A stretch of DNA of 64,000 bases from Kroppenstedtia guangzhouensis. GTDB taxonomy: Bacteria > Bacillota > Bacilli > Thermoactinomycetales > DSM-45169. The notes under the pieces are model-generated. The model was given only the letters and a program-made list of their open reading frames with translations, searched no databases and had not been told where the DNA came from. Both the position numbers and the translations under genes were made by a program. Positions 45,317 through 54,355 of the stretch are shown here, in pieces. The stretch lies in the NCBI RefSeq assembly GCF_014637345.1, contig NZ_BMEX01000001.1, positions 428,156 through 492,155 on the forward strand. The letters are read 5' to 3'. Position 1 is the first letter of the stretch; the number at the start of each line of letters is the position of its first letter.

Positions 45317-46723
45317 TTATCCGCGTGTGAGGGAATTGACGATTTTCTCAAATTTTTGTTTTCGGGATGCTTTGAAATAGATCACAGAACCGGCGGGTGT
45401 ACTGTGTAAGTGTCGAATCAGGGCCCCCCTGCTGGAAAAATGGTGGACACGTTGTGGGTTCATGCCGGCGGCAATGGCTGTTCGCCCGATGTCTTGGGCT
45501 TTTTGTCCGTATGTGATCAGTTGGTGCGGATTCATTCGGGCAGCAAACCTGCCCACATCGCGGTGTCCGGCACGGGTATATCCTCCTAATTCCATCATAT
45601 CCCCCAAGACGGCGATGCCGGGGCGTTTGGAGGACAGATGTCTCAACACGGAGAGTCCCGCTTTCATGGCGGAGGGATTGGCGTTCCATGCGTCATTGAT
45701 CAGTGTGCGACCGTGGATACCCCGGATTTTTTGGAGGCGCATTCGGGGAAGTTTCACCTTGGCGAGGCCTTCCCGGATCTGGTGAAAACTGATGCCCAAA
45801 GCCCTTGCGATACCAATGGCGGCCAAGGCGTTTAAGATATTGTGGTCTCCCCAGGTCGGAATGAAAAATCTGCCCCTTTTTCCCTCGGTCATCACATCAA
45901 AGGACATTCCGTTTGTCCTATATTGGATGTTAGCTCCCTGGATGTCGGCGGTGTTTCGAATACCGAAGGTAAAAACAGATCCTCGGAACCGACGCGTGGA
46001 GAGTTGCCTGGAACGGAGACAGTCAGCATTGAGATACAGGGTTGCACCTGGGCGGAGACCATCGATCAGTTCCTGTTTTGCCTTCACCACACGATGGACA
46101 CCCCCGAGATGGCCCGCATGGGCTTCCCCCACATTGGTCACTACTCCCACTTCCGGGCGAACGACCCGGCATTGACGGGCAATATTATTAAAGGATTTCA
46201 TTCCCATCTCCAGCACGAGTATTTCATCACCGGGGGACAATCTCAGCAGATATGATGGAAGATAGGTAAATGTATTGAGATTTCCTTGGGTATGAATGAC
46301 TCTCCTCGAACGTTTGAGAATGGAGGTGACCATGGAGGTGGTGGTGGATTTGCCGGCACTCCCGGTGACGGCAGCCACCCGGGGACGGATCTGTCTCCAA
46401 TTCCAGCTGGCCAAACGCCAAATGGCTTGGTTCACATTTGGAACCCGAACGATGGCAATGGATTTCGGGATGGAAGACAGGGAGAGGCCTTCGTGAAGAA
46501 CCACTGCCGCGGGAGGAGTCGACTGCAGGCCGGCAAGTTGTTTATCCCATGAACGGGATTTGGAGTAAAAATAGATCTGACTTTTTGCCAGTCTCCGGGG
46601 TTTGCCCAGATTGGCCCCGCGGATGATTCGACTCCCATCCCCGCGGATCAAGGTTCCACCGATAATTTGGACACATTGATTCAGGGTGACGGATTTCGTT
46701 AGTACCGCCTCCTCTTTCGCCAT
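45317..46723 (-). CDS. MurF-like Mur ligase (second-copy type)
   Basis: 468 residues from ATG, or one more from the preceding GTG; no good ribosome site is visible. Three Mur-ligase domains: N-terminal substrate domain, central ATPase with GSAGKSTTT at 121-128 and GHLGG/VVKAKQELI, and a C-terminal domain with GDMMELGG. The NDAWNANPSAM segment replaces the usual DDCYNANP. MurF adds D-Ala-D-Ala to the cell-wall precursor, but this gene is alone rather than beside ddl or murD and is notably basic. It may act in a specialised polymer, facing the ATP-grasp/GT fusion gene. Confidence 0.8.
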   Translation of the reverse strand: MAKEEAVLTKSVTLNQCVQIIGGTLIRGDGSRIIRGANLGKPRRLAKSQIYFYSKSRSWDKQLAGLQSTPPAAVVLHEGLSLSSIPKSIAIVRVPNVNQAIWRLASWNWRQIRPRVAAVTGSAGKSTTTSMVTSILKRSRRVIHTQGNLNTFTYLPSYLLRLSPGDEILVLEMGMKSFNNIARQCRVVRPEVGVVTNVGEAHAGHLGGVHRVVKAKQELIDGLRPGATLYLNADCLRSRQLSTRRFRGSVFTFGIRNTADIQGANIQYRTNGMSFDVMTEGKRGRFFIPTWGDHNILNALAAIGIARALGISFHQIREGLAKVKLPRMRLQKIRGIHGRTLINDAWNANPSAMKAGLSVLRHLSSKRPGIAVLGDMMELGGYTRAGHRDVGRFAARMNPHQLITYGQKAQDIGRTAIAAGMNPQRVHHFSSRGALIRHLHSTPAGSVIYFKASRKQKFEKIVNSLTRG

Positions 46724-46804
46724 CACGAGGGATGGATGCTCGTAAACATCCTATTCGGGAGCAGGGTCACGCGGCACGGACAGGATGCCCATATTGGGGA
46801 AAGT

Positions 46805-47130
46805 CTACTGAAGCTTGTATCTCAGACCTCGTTGCCCTTCGTCTGCTTTCGTTTTATGAACAGTACCGAAAGGATGCTCAGGTGGCGCATAAATTGTGTA
46901 AAGTTTCAGTCCCCTCCACTGAACAGCCGGGGGTGTACTATCACCCGACTCATATCCCCTGTATTGGTTAAATTGTGCCATGTGCCGGCAGGTACCATGA
47001 TGGCATCATCATAAATCTCTGCTTCAAGATCCAATCGATCTTCCTGATCCCCCATTTGAACCACTCCCTGTCCTTCTTCAATACGTAAGAGTTGATCATT
47101 GGGGAGGATGGCGCGGTCATTCCCCTCTTA
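46805..47130 (-). pseudogene. Decayed cupin-domain gene
   Basis: Read on the minus strand, one frame gives NDQLLRIEEGQGVVQMGD and then AIMVPAGTWHNLTNTGD, and after a stretch of about 45 bp a second frame gives LKLYTIYAPPEHPFGTVHKT. Together these match the known small cupin family that contains PAGTWHN and PLKLYTIYAPPEHP. The reading frame is broken by an apparent insertion, there is a stop just upstream, and the N-terminal part is missing. Cupins bind metals through His residues; this one cannot be made intact. Confidence 0.8.
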
Positions 47131-47133
47131 TGA

Positions 47134-47161
47134 AATGAGAGCCGGCATCCCGGCTCTCATT
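47134..47161 (-). terminator. Hairpin terminator after the thioesterase gene
   Basis: A 12-bp perfect stem (47134-47145 with 47150-47161); the T-run on the minus strand is short. Confidence 0.7.
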
Positions 47162-47166
47162 CGTTG

Positions 47167-47634
47167 TTAGGGTCGTTTTCTCTGTTTTCGCAGTTTCTGC
47201 CTCTCAGGGGCGGTTTCAAAGAGTTGTTTTTCTTCTTCCGTTTGGGGTTGGACGGGAGGGACCGGCTTCGGCTTTCCGTGTTCATCCACGGCTACCATGG
47301 TGATAAAAGAGGTGGCTGTCAATCTCCTTTCTCCTTTGGGGAATTTCTCTGAGCTCACCTTGGCATACACCTCCATCGAAGTGCGCCCGGTCCAGGTGAC
47401 AAAAGCCTCCACGATCATAATGTCTCCTTCCTTTACCGGAGTCAAGAAATCAACGGAATCAAAGGAAGCAGTCACCACTGCCTCTCCGGAGTGGCGCATG
47501 GCTGCGATGGCGGCCACTTCATCGAGATAAGCCAAAACAGTCCCTCCGAAGATCGTACCCAGGTGGTTGGTATCTGGCGGCAACACCAGGGAGGTTTTTA
47601 TGGTACGGGAACGTTCCGTTGGCACGGGGTTCAC
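47167..47634 (-). CDS. Acyl-CoA thioesterase (hotdog fold, YkhA-like)
   Basis: 155 residues from GTG with GAAGGAGA upstream. The single hotdog domain has NHLGTIFGGTVLAYLDEVAA near 23 and the FDSVDFLTPVKEGDI segment near 58, as in the cytosolic acyl-CoA thioesterase family of BFIT/YkhA/YciA type. It hydrolyses acyl-CoA esters; chain preference is unknown. The C-terminal 25 residues are basic and disordered-looking. Confidence 0.9.
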   Translation of the reverse strand: MNPVPTERSRTIKTSLVLPPDTNHLGTIFGGTVLAYLDEVAAIAAMRHSGEAVVTASFDSVDFLTPVKEGDIMIVEAFVTWTGRTSMEVYAKVSSEKFPKGERRLTATSFITMVAVDEHGKPKPVPPVQPQTEEEKQLFETAPERQKLRKQRKRP

Positions 47635-47842
47635 AGGGATCTCTCCTTCGGGGATGTATTTTGGTACTGTTCATCGAGCCCATGAGGAAGGCACTCCATA
47701 TAGTATGTGAAAGTACCTTGTCTAAATCCGGCGGGGGAAGGCTCCCCGCAGGGATCGGAAGAAAGCTCTTGAGGATCCGGGTGGATGAACAGGTAATATC
47801 TTCAATTCACTCTTCCGATAAGATCGAAGATTCTCGCTGCAG
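47635..47842. other. Intergenic region after terC
   Basis: About 210 bp with no gene, terminator or repeat that I can support. Confidence 0.5.
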
Positions 47843-48517
47843 TCAATGGTGGGCCGCTTTCTTTTTGGCGAAACGTCCGAGAGTGATCACCCCAACAACG
47901 ATAACTGAAATCAAGGTCCATTTCAAAAAAGGTTGTTCATTGAAAAAGTCCTTCAAAAAAGGCTCATCCACGATCATTTTAGAGGCGGTCCAGGCCAATA
48001 CCCCGGAGCCGAAATAGATAATGAGAGGATAACGTTCAATCCATTTCAGGATGAGAGTGCTGCCCCATACGACGATCGGAATACTGATCAACAGGCCGAG
48101 AATGACGAGCAGCGGGTTGCTGTGTGCGGCGCCAGCAACGGCCAACACATTGTCCAAGCCCATGACTGCATCTGCGATGATGATGGTTCCGATGGCCCCC
48201 CATACATGGTCGCTGGCTTTTACATCTTCCTGTCCTTTTTCTTCAATCAGAAGTTTAAAGGCGATCCAGATCAGAATCAGTCCACCAATCAACAGCAGGC
48301 CTGGAATCTTCAACAACCAAACCACTGCCAATGTAGCTGCGGCCCGGATGATGATGGCTCCGACGGTTCCGCCTAGAATTACTTTCTTCTGATGCTCCTT
48401 CTTGAGGTTTCGGGCAGCTAAGCCAATCACGATGGCATTGTCCCCGGCCAGGACCAAATCGATGATGATAATGGAGATCAGTGCTTGAAAAAAATCCAAT
48501 GAAAAGATGTCGTTCAT
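47843..48517 (-). CDS. TerC family membrane protein (YkoY/YceF-like Mn2+ exporter)
   Basis: 224 residues with about seven membrane segments. Two TerC signature repeats are visible: IDLVLAGDNAIVIGLA near 20 and IADAVMGLDNVLAVAG near 121, each with the conserved Asp-Asn pair that lies in the membrane. Such proteins export manganese, in part to load secreted enzymes. A yybP-ykoY riboswitch with a terminator lies in the leader, so expression should rise with manganese. The ATG lies inside a longer open frame that crosses the riboswitch and is not coding there. Confidence 0.93.
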   Translation of the reverse strand: MNDIFSLDFFQALISIIIIDLVLAGDNAIVIGLAARNLKKEHQKKVILGGTVGAIIIRAAATLAVVWLLKIPGLLLIGGLILIWIAFKLLIEEKGQEDVKASDHVWGAIGTIIIADAVMGLDNVLAVAGAAHSNPLLVILGLLISIPIVVWGSTLILKWIERYPLIIYFGSGVLAWTASKMIVDEPFLKDFFNEQPFLKWTLISVIVVGVITLGRFAKKKAAHH

Positions 48518-48542
48518 GTGATCCAACCTCGCTTTTTGAAAT

Positions 48543-48580
48543 ATAAAAAGACCTTCACCACAAACAAGTGGTAAAGGTCT
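48543..48580 (-). terminator. Riboswitch-controlled terminator
   Basis: On the minus strand, AGACCTTTACCAC pairs with GTGGTGAAGGTCT around TTGTTT and is followed by TTTTTAT. Its 5' arm is also part of the aptamer, so ligand binding and termination would exclude each other. Confidence 0.85.
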
Positions 48581-48668
48581 CACCAACAACGCCGGGCGCT
48601 GCCAACAAAGCCGGGGATCGTCCATCCCGTAATGACGACTTTGTTGTGAAAGCTACTCCCCTTTATCA
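48566..48668 (-). ncRNA. yybP-ykoY manganese riboswitch
   Basis: The minus strand carries the family landmarks in order: AAAGGGGAGTAG, paired ACAAAGTCGTC and GGCTTTGTTGGCA arms, and the final GTTGGTGAGACCTTTACC block. It sits before a TerC gene, the commonest target of this riboswitch. It senses Mn2+ and, from the overlapping terminator, should be an ON switch. Confidence 0.9.
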
Positions 48669-48701
48669 GGAAAAAAAGACGGTATGTAATTGAACAAAAT
48701 C

Positions 48702-48730
48702 ATCGTACGAAAAAAAACGGATCAAGTCAA
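48702..48730 (-). promoter_or_regulatory. Possible promoter of the riboswitch-terC unit
   Basis: On the minus strand TTGACT (48725-48730), 17-nt spacer, TACGAT (48702-48707), about 35 bp before the aptamer. Confidence 0.45.
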
Positions 48731-48738
48731 GTCTCCTT

Positions 48739-49128
48739 TTACCCGTTTTTGCTCAAAGGAGATTTGGGATCGGAGATGGACAACTGATTCAGTGAGGTGC
48801 GGTCTTTAAGAGCTCCCTGCTGTCGAATCGTCCGATGGATCGACTCCAGGTGTTTCCAGTGATTTTGGACAGCGGCACGTCCTTCTTCAGTGATTCGGAT
48901 GGTGGTTTGCGGGATCTTTTTTCTGACAAAGTATTTGTCGATGGCCACCAGGTTCGCATTTTCCAACTTGGATAGATGACTGGAGAGGTTCCCCTTGGTC
49001 AATCCGGTCAGTTCCTGGAGAAACAAGAACTCGGCCAGGGTGCATGCGGACAGAGCGCTCAGAATTGCAAGCCGGGCCGGTTCGTGAACAAGTTTGTCCA
49101 CACGGGCGAGCTCTTTGTATGGCAACAC
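48739..49128 (-). CDS. Winged-helix transcriptional regulator (HTH_34/MarR-like)
   Basis: 129 residues from GTG with GGGGGGA upstream. A compact winged helix: HEPARLAILSALSACTLAEF, then the recognition region LTGLTKGNLSSHLSKLE and a basic wing KKIPQTTIRITEEGR. This type (PF13601) lacks a ligand domain, so what it senses is unknown. A GTTTGC-N3-AYAAAC dyad lies about 80 bp upstream of its start, where an autoregulatory site would be, making it a candidate for the protein that binds the dyads. Confidence 0.82.
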   Translation of the reverse strand: MLPYKELARVDKLVHEPARLAILSALSACTLAEFLFLQELTGLTKGNLSSHLSKLENANLVAIDKYFVRKKIPQTTIRITEEGRAAVQNHWKHLESIHRTIRQQGALKDRTSLNQLSISDPKSPLSKNG

Positions 49129-49204
49129 GTAAGAATCCCCCCAATGGGAATCTTTTGTTTGTTTATTTTACAATAATATACCGACTTATTTTTATCAATA
49201 ACCG

Positions 49205-49219
49205 GTTTGCAATATAAAC
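49205..49219. promoter_or_regulatory. GTTTGC-N3-ATAAAC dyad, copy E
   Basis: GTTTGCAATATAAAC differs from the main consensus at one base. It lies 77 bp upstream of the winged-helix regulator start, close to a TTGATA that could be its -35. Confidence 0.4.
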
Positions 49220-49341
49220 TTTCTGTAATAGCCTTTTCATAATGTTGTCCCAGAGATCGGGGCCGATTTTCTGTTCTGTAGCACACGATATGAAACCTGA
49301 TCCTTTCCGGCAACTCGTCAAACCACCCATCTCACGGAAAA

Positions 49342-49397
49342 ATCCCCTTTGAGTATACAGTAAAAAGCAAGTCCCTTACTGTATACTCAAAGGGGAT
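49342..49397 (-). terminator. Exceptionally long perfect hairpin, probable ynzC terminator
   Basis: Arms at 49342-49363 and 49376-49397 are exact reverse complements over 22 bp, with a 12-nt loop. On the minus strand the stem is followed by TTTTCC (TTTTT if the closing base is counted), so it can end the leftward ynzC transcript. The stem is far longer than the other terminators here. Confidence 0.65.
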
Positions 49398-49465
49398 GAG
49401 ATCACCCGGCGAGGGCTTTATTATTTCGTTCCTTGTCTCTCTTGTTTATAATAAAAGGGACGCTA

Positions 49466-49645
49466 TCAAGAAGGGTCATCCACAAAGCGAACCCGGTCCA
49501 ACTGGTCTTTCACGGCACAGCGAATCCCTTGAAGATATTTTTTCCTGAGTTGTTGCTGCTCATCTTTCTCTTCGGGAGTGAGACCCTCTGCTTTCTGTTT
49601 TCGAGCCAGTTCATTGATTCGTTGAATCAATTGGTCGGTAATCAC
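49466..49645 (-). CDS. ynzC: DUF896 protein YnzC
   Basis: 59 residues from GTG with AAGGAGTGATGTAA upstream. The sequence follows the DUF896 pattern: MITDQLIQRINELARKQKA, LTPEEKDEQQQLRKKYL and a C-terminal VKDQLDRVRFVDD. It is a small two-helix cytoplasmic protein found throughout Bacilli; in B. subtilis it lies after yneA-yneB in the SOS region. Here it points away from the yneB copy, 73 bp distant. Function unknown. Confidence 0.93.
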   Translation of the reverse strand: MITDQLIQRINELARKQKAEGLTPEEKDEQQQLRKKYLQGIRCAVKDQLDRVRFVDDPS

Positions 49646-49718
49646 TTACATCACTCCTTCATTCAAAACATTACAGAATGAAAAGGCGTCTTGCAAGGGT
49701 GGAAAGGAGGGAGAAGCC

Positions 49719-50387
<669 letters not shown>

Positions 50388-50401
50388 TGGAGTGTTGCGG
50401 A

Positions 50402-51466
50402 ATGGATTGGAAGCGGTTCGGAGAGTTGACACAGCTGCCCGGGGTTCCGGGAGCTGAAGGACAAGTGCGGGAATATCTGCAACGGGAGATCGGCCGATTG
50501 ACGGATGAGACGGTTGAAGATCGGCTGGGCAGCCTGTTTGGAGTTCAACGGGGACAGTCGGAGAGCCCCCGGGTGATGGTGGCGGGTCACATGGATGAGG
50601 TGGGGTTTATGGTGACTCGAATCACGGACAAGGGATTTCTCAAATTTCAAACCCTGGGAGGATGGTGGGGGCAGGTGATGCTGGCCCAGCGGGTGGAGGT
50701 GATTACCCGTGAGAGGAGACGGATTCCGGGAGTGATCGGATCGGTGCCGCCGCATCTGTTAAATGAGGAAAGAAGAAAGAAGCCGGTGGATGTGACCGAG
50801 ATGTTTATCGATATCGGTGCAGAGCATCGGGAGCAGGTGGAGGAGTGGGGGATTCATCCAGGGGACGCCATCGTTCCGGTCTGTCCGGTGGTGGAGCTGG
50901 AAGGTGGCAACCGACTCATGACCAAGGCGGTGGATAACCGTTTCGGCTGTGCCCTGTCTCTGGAGCTCTTGGAAGATTTGCAAGATCACGCTCATCCCAA
51001 CACAGTTTATGCCGGAGCGACTGTACAGGAAGAGGTGGGTCTCCGAGGAGCGGTGACGGCGGCCCAAAGGGTGAAACCCGATGTTTTCTTTGCAGTGGAT
51101 GTGGGACCGGCGGGGGATACTCCCGGGGTGAAGAACGGTTTCGGTGAAGTGGGAAAAGGGGTGGTGATCCGATTGTTTGATCGGTCGATGATACCTCTTT
51201 CCGGGATGCGTCGCTTTTTGGTGGAGACGGCAGAAGAGGAGGGTATTCCCTATCAATTCTTTGTCTCCCAGGGAGGAACCGATGCCGGAGCAGTCCATAA
51301 AACCGGTACAGGGGTTCCTTCCGCCGCAGTGGGCATCTGTGCTCGCTATATTCATTCACATGCTGCCATCGTGGATCGAGGGGATATTGCTCATGCGAAG
51401 CGGTTTCTGACTGCGGTGGTGCACCGTCTAGATGAAAAACAACTGGGTCGGATCCTCGGGAGATGA
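50402..51466 (+). CDS. M42 family aminopeptidase
   Basis: 354 residues from the second ATG, which has GGAG 9 nt upstream; the first ATG at 50387 overlaps the yneB stop. Co-catalytic metal motifs: GHMDEVGFMV near 62, KAVDNRFGCAL near 175, QEEVGLRGA near 208 and DVGPAGDTPG near 232. M42 enzymes are large tetrahedral aminopeptidases that trim peptides in the cytoplasm; members include glutamyl aminopeptidase and endoglucanase-like annotations. Substrate not set. Confidence 0.92.
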   Translation: MDWKRFGELTQLPGVPGAEGQVREYLQREIGRLTDETVEDRLGSLFGVQRGQSESPRVMVAGHMDEVGFMVTRITDKGFLKFQTLGGWWGQVMLAQRVEVITRERRRIPGVIGSVPPHLLNEERRKKPVDVTEMFIDIGAEHREQVEEWGIHPGDAIVPVCPVVELEGGNRLMTKAVDNRFGCALSLELLEDLQDHAHPNTVYAGATVQEEVGLRGAVTAAQRVKPDVFFAVDVGPAGDTPGVKNGFGEVGKGVVIRLFDRSMIPLSGMRRFLVETAEEEGIPYQFFVSQGGTDAGAVHKTGTGVPSAAVGICARYIHSHAAIVDRGDIAHAKRFLTAVVHRLDEKQLGRILGR

Positions 51467-51535
51467 TCCGACCCCCAACCTCACTCGGTCCGGAGCCTGG
51501 TTTCCTGCTGTAAATCAATGCAAGGGGGAGATGAC

Positions 51536-52483
51536 TTGACGGAGGAATCATCGCCGATTGGAACCGTCCGTCCCTGGAAATTCACTGAGGTCCTGGACGG
51601 AGTTTTTCGTACCCTCCGAACCAACCTCCGATCTGTTTGGATGGTGTGTGGAACGTTTATCGGCTTGGGTACCTTTTTTTTGTATTTTTCCATCTATCAG
51701 CTGGAATCCAGCCAGGGGGGAATTTATTTCGCCCCATATGATACTCCCTTAAGCTCTTCCCATCCGGAAGAATGGATGTCGCTGGTGATCTCCGGGATGC
51801 TGTATATTCTGTCCCGCTGGTTCTTGGGTCCACTGGCCGGTGCTTCAGTGGTCGGAATCACCCGGGGATTTCTCCGAAGAGAGGCTGCCGTATCGGTGAA
51901 ACAAGCCTTCCGACTGGCCGTCAGGTTTGGTGGGCGGACACTAGCGACGATGCTGTTAAAATGGCTTTTGATCATGGTGGCGGCGATCGTTCCTTTAGTC
52001 CCCGGCCTGTGGGTCGGATGGGCGGGATGGTGGCAGGTGGCCTCTGTGCTCCTGTTTCCTGGTTCTTTGGTTTCCCTTGGGCTGTTGGTCTTTTTTAATA
52101 TCCGTTTTTTTCTGGCCGCACCTGTAATCCTGGAGGAAAACATTGCTTATTGGGGAGCTTTGAAGAGAAGTTGGGGGTTGACCCGGTGGTCTTTTTGGCG
52201 AACGTTCGGCCTGTTGTTCCTGCTCACTTTGATTCTTTACGTATTTAATATGCTTCCTTCCTTGGCACAGCTGTTGTTGATGATTCCCGCGGAGATGTTC
52301 TTACCGCTGGAGTGGTTCTGGATGGCTAATCTGGTTCAGGCTTTTTTCATGTCGGTTTTGACGGCACTTCTGGCTGCACCGATCTGGATCATGGCCACTC
52401 TGGTGTATTTTGAACGCCGTGCGCGAAAGGAAGGGCTGGATCTATTCCGGGAAACGAGTCGGTTGGAAGAGTCCGCCCCATAG
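51536..52483 (+). CDS. Multi-pass membrane protein of the MoxR/DUF58 cluster
   Basis: 315 residues from TTG with GGGGGAGATG upstream; an ATG at 51518 lies before that ribosome site. Five to six hydrophobic segments, with a polar N-terminus (GTVRPWKFTEVLDGVFRTLRTN) typical of the YciC/DUF975-like or GPDPase membrane-domain families. It is the first of five tightly packed genes ending in a MoxR ATPase and a DUF58 protein. Function unknown; it may be the membrane anchor of the system. Confidence 0.78.
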   Translation: MTEESSPIGTVRPWKFTEVLDGVFRTLRTNLRSVWMVCGTFIGLGTFFLYFSIYQLESSQGGIYFAPYDTPLSSSHPEEWMSLVISGMLYILSRWFLGPLAGASVVGITRGFLRREAAVSVKQAFRLAVRFGGRTLATMLLKWLLIMVAAIVPLVPGLWVGWAGWWQVASVLLFPGSLVSLGLLVFFNIRFFLAAPVILEENIAYWGALKRSWGLTRWSFWRTFGLLFLLTLILYVFNMLPSLAQLLLMIPAEMFLPLEWFWMANLVQAFFMSVLTALLAAPIWIMATLVYFERRARKEGLDLFRETSRLEESAP

Positions 52484-52514
52484 AAAGAATGGACAGGAGG
52501 AGGGATTTCCGCCT

Positions 52515-53138
52515 ATGTCATCGGAATACCGGGAAGTGCAACGACAGCTTGCCGAAATATTAAAAGAAGAGAAGAGTGCCCGCGGAGGCTGGTTGGTCGA
52601 TCTGCAGAACCGATTGTACACGTGGTTCGATACATGGGATCGTATGTTCAGAGATTGGTTGGATGATCTGCTCGGCATACCGATTCCCGTGGGATGGGGA
52701 TGGCTGCTTCCCGTACTGATCATTTTGATCCTCCTGTTCACCATTTTCCGGCTCCGACGGGGAGTGTATTATACCCCTCACGTGGAAGGAGACGAGGGTT
52801 CCGCATCCATGCCTTCAGGTGAAGAAGTTCACCACTGGTGGGCGGAAGGGGAATTGAGAGCGGAGCAAGGAGATTATAGGGAAGGGATCCGGTATTTGTT
52901 TCAGGCAGTGCTCGCGGCATTGGAAGAACGAAAGGTACTGACTCGCGGGGATCATAAAACCAACCGGGAATACCGACAGGAAGTGGAGCAAAACGGCTCG
53001 GGACTGTTATCCCTTTTTTCCGCTTTAATTCTTCGGTTTGATTTGGTTCGGTATGGACAGCTTCAGGCAGGTGAAGGGGACTATCGGGAATTTCGTCAGT
53101 TATCCGCTCCCTTGGTAAAAAGGGGGAGCCGTGAATGA
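52515..53138 (+). CDS. DUF4129 domain membrane protein
   Basis: 207 residues from ATG with GGAGGAGGG upstream. A soluble N-terminal helix, one membrane segment (WLLPVLIILILLFTIF near 62-77) and a cytoplasmic DUF4129 domain with AEGELRAEQGDYREGIRYLF and ALEERKVLTRGDHKTNREY. DUF4129 proteins occur beside MoxR-DUF58 genes. It overlaps the next gene by ATGA. Likely part of the same membrane-associated complex; role unknown. Confidence 0.85.
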   Translation: MSSEYREVQRQLAEILKEEKSARGGWLVDLQNRLYTWFDTWDRMFRDWLDDLLGIPIPVGWGWLLPVLIILILLFTIFRLRRGVYYTPHVEGDEGSASMPSGEEVHHWWAEGELRAEQGDYREGIRYLFQAVLAALEERKVLTRGDHKTNREYRQEVEQNGSGLLSLFSALILRFDLVRYGQLQAGEGDYREFRQLSAPLVKRGSRE

Positions 53139-54355
53139 AGGGCAGGGTAAGAGTTTGGTCACTCGGCTTGATGATCCTGCTGATCGTGATCGGGTCCGGA
53201 TGGTTTGTTTCCGTTTGGCTGAACACTTCCCATCCGCCTTATTCCAGCCGAAGTTCGGCGGAAAACGGATTGAGAGGGATCTACCGGTTGTTGGATGACC
53301 AGGGTATCCCCGTGGACCGTTGGGAGACGAGCTGGAGACGTCTGCCGGATTCCGAAGGGAATGTTCTCTGGATCGTGGAGCCGAATGGGATGATATTGAC
53401 AGAGCCTGTTTTTGAGAATTTGCGGAACTGGATTCGGAAGGGAAACACAGTGGTGATTTGGTCGAGACCGGGTGATATTCTCTCCGGCCGTTTGGGGTTA
53501 CAAGCCCATGAAGGAGATAAGGGGAAACACGATATTCAAATGCCCCGGGTCTCCGACGGATGGCGAACTGAGATACGAACTCTCCATTTTATTTATGATG
53601 GTAGGCTGGATTCCGCCTCTGATCTGGACGATGCATGGATGGATCGCGAGGGGATTCCCAGGGTGGGGATGCGAAAAATGGGGAACGGGGAGGTTTTTTA
53701 CATACCGGAGGCGGAGCCGATCACCAACGGGAGCATCGATCAGGGGGATAATGTGGCATTAGCTCTTTACTTAGCCTCTCTGAGGAATGGGCAAGGGAAA
53801 GTCTGGTTTGACGAGACGGTGCATCAGGAGGGACTTGTCACCCCTGGTATGGAAGAGGAGTCGCCGGGCCTGGGGGATCTGTTGACACCCATGATGTGGT
53901 GGTTTGCCCTGCAGCTTTTCTTGTGGTTAATCCTGTGGTTGAACCACGAAGGAAAACGATTTGCCTCCCCCCGATGGGAAAATGTGCGTGTGACACGCAC
54001 CGGAGACGAGTACATTCAGGCGATGGCTTCTCTTCATGAACGGGCCGGTCTGGGTCGGGAAGCCCTGAATATCCAGGTGAATGCCCTGATCAAGGAGACG
54101 AAAATTCACTTGGGTCTGCCCCCGCAAGCTTCAGAGGAAGCAGTGTTTGAGCGGGCTGAACAACTGATGGGCACGGATCTCGCCCGGCGACTGCAAACGC
54201 TGTTCCGCGGGGTGAATCACCTTTCCGAATCGCCGAAAGGGCGCATCTTGATCTGGTGGAGCCGGGAGGTGCAAAAACTCAGAGAGGAGATGGAAGCATG
54301 GAGAACCAAGGGAGGATTGACACGCAACGGATCGGAGACATCTCCGAAAGGGTGA
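53135..54355 (+). CDS. DUF4350 domain membrane protein
   Basis: 406 residues. An N-terminal membrane anchor (residues 8-28), an extracytoplasmic DUF4350 domain (SAENGLRGIYRLLDDQGIPV, VVIWSRPGD), a second membrane segment near 250-265 (MMWWFALQLFLWLILWL) and a cytoplasmic helical tail. It overlaps both neighbours, by 4 bp upstream and about 58 bp downstream, so translation is coupled. Together with the DUF4129, MoxR and DUF58 genes it forms a standard but poorly understood cluster. Confidence 0.85.
   Translation: MKGRVRVWSLGLMILLIVIGSGWFVSVWLNTSHPPYSSRSSAENGLRGIYRLLDDQGIPVDRWETSWRRLPDSEGNVLWIVEPNGMILTEPVFENLRNWIRKGNTVVIWSRPGDILSGRLGLQAHEGDKGKHDIQMPRVSDGWRTEIRTLHFIYDGRLDSASDLDDAWMDREGIPRVGMRKMGNGEVFYIPEAEPITNGSIDQGDNVALALYLASLRNGQGKVWFDETVHQEGLVTPGMEEESPGLGDLLTPMMWWFALQLFLWLILWLNHEGKRFASPRWENVRVTRTGDEYIQAMASLHERAGLGREALNIQVNALIKETKIHLGLPPQASEEAVFERAEQLMGTDLARRLQTLFRGVNHLSESPKGRILIWWSREVQKLREEMEAWRTKGGLTRNGSETSPKG

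Larger units (their letters stand above)
49129..49465. other. Intergenic region with regulator promoter and long hairpin
   Basis: AT-rich, no gene. It contains dyad E (49205-49219), possible -10 sequences on the minus strand around 49155-49185, and the 22-bp stem at 49342-49397. Confidence 0.55.

Noticed and set aside
46732..47014. Short rightward open frames after the MurF-like gene
   Set aside because: They have no ribosome sites and are opposite to the cupin remnant, which shows clear family sequence.
49433..49681. 82-codon rightward open frame
   Set aside because: It is the mirror of ynzC, whose protein matches DUF896 and has a ribosome site.
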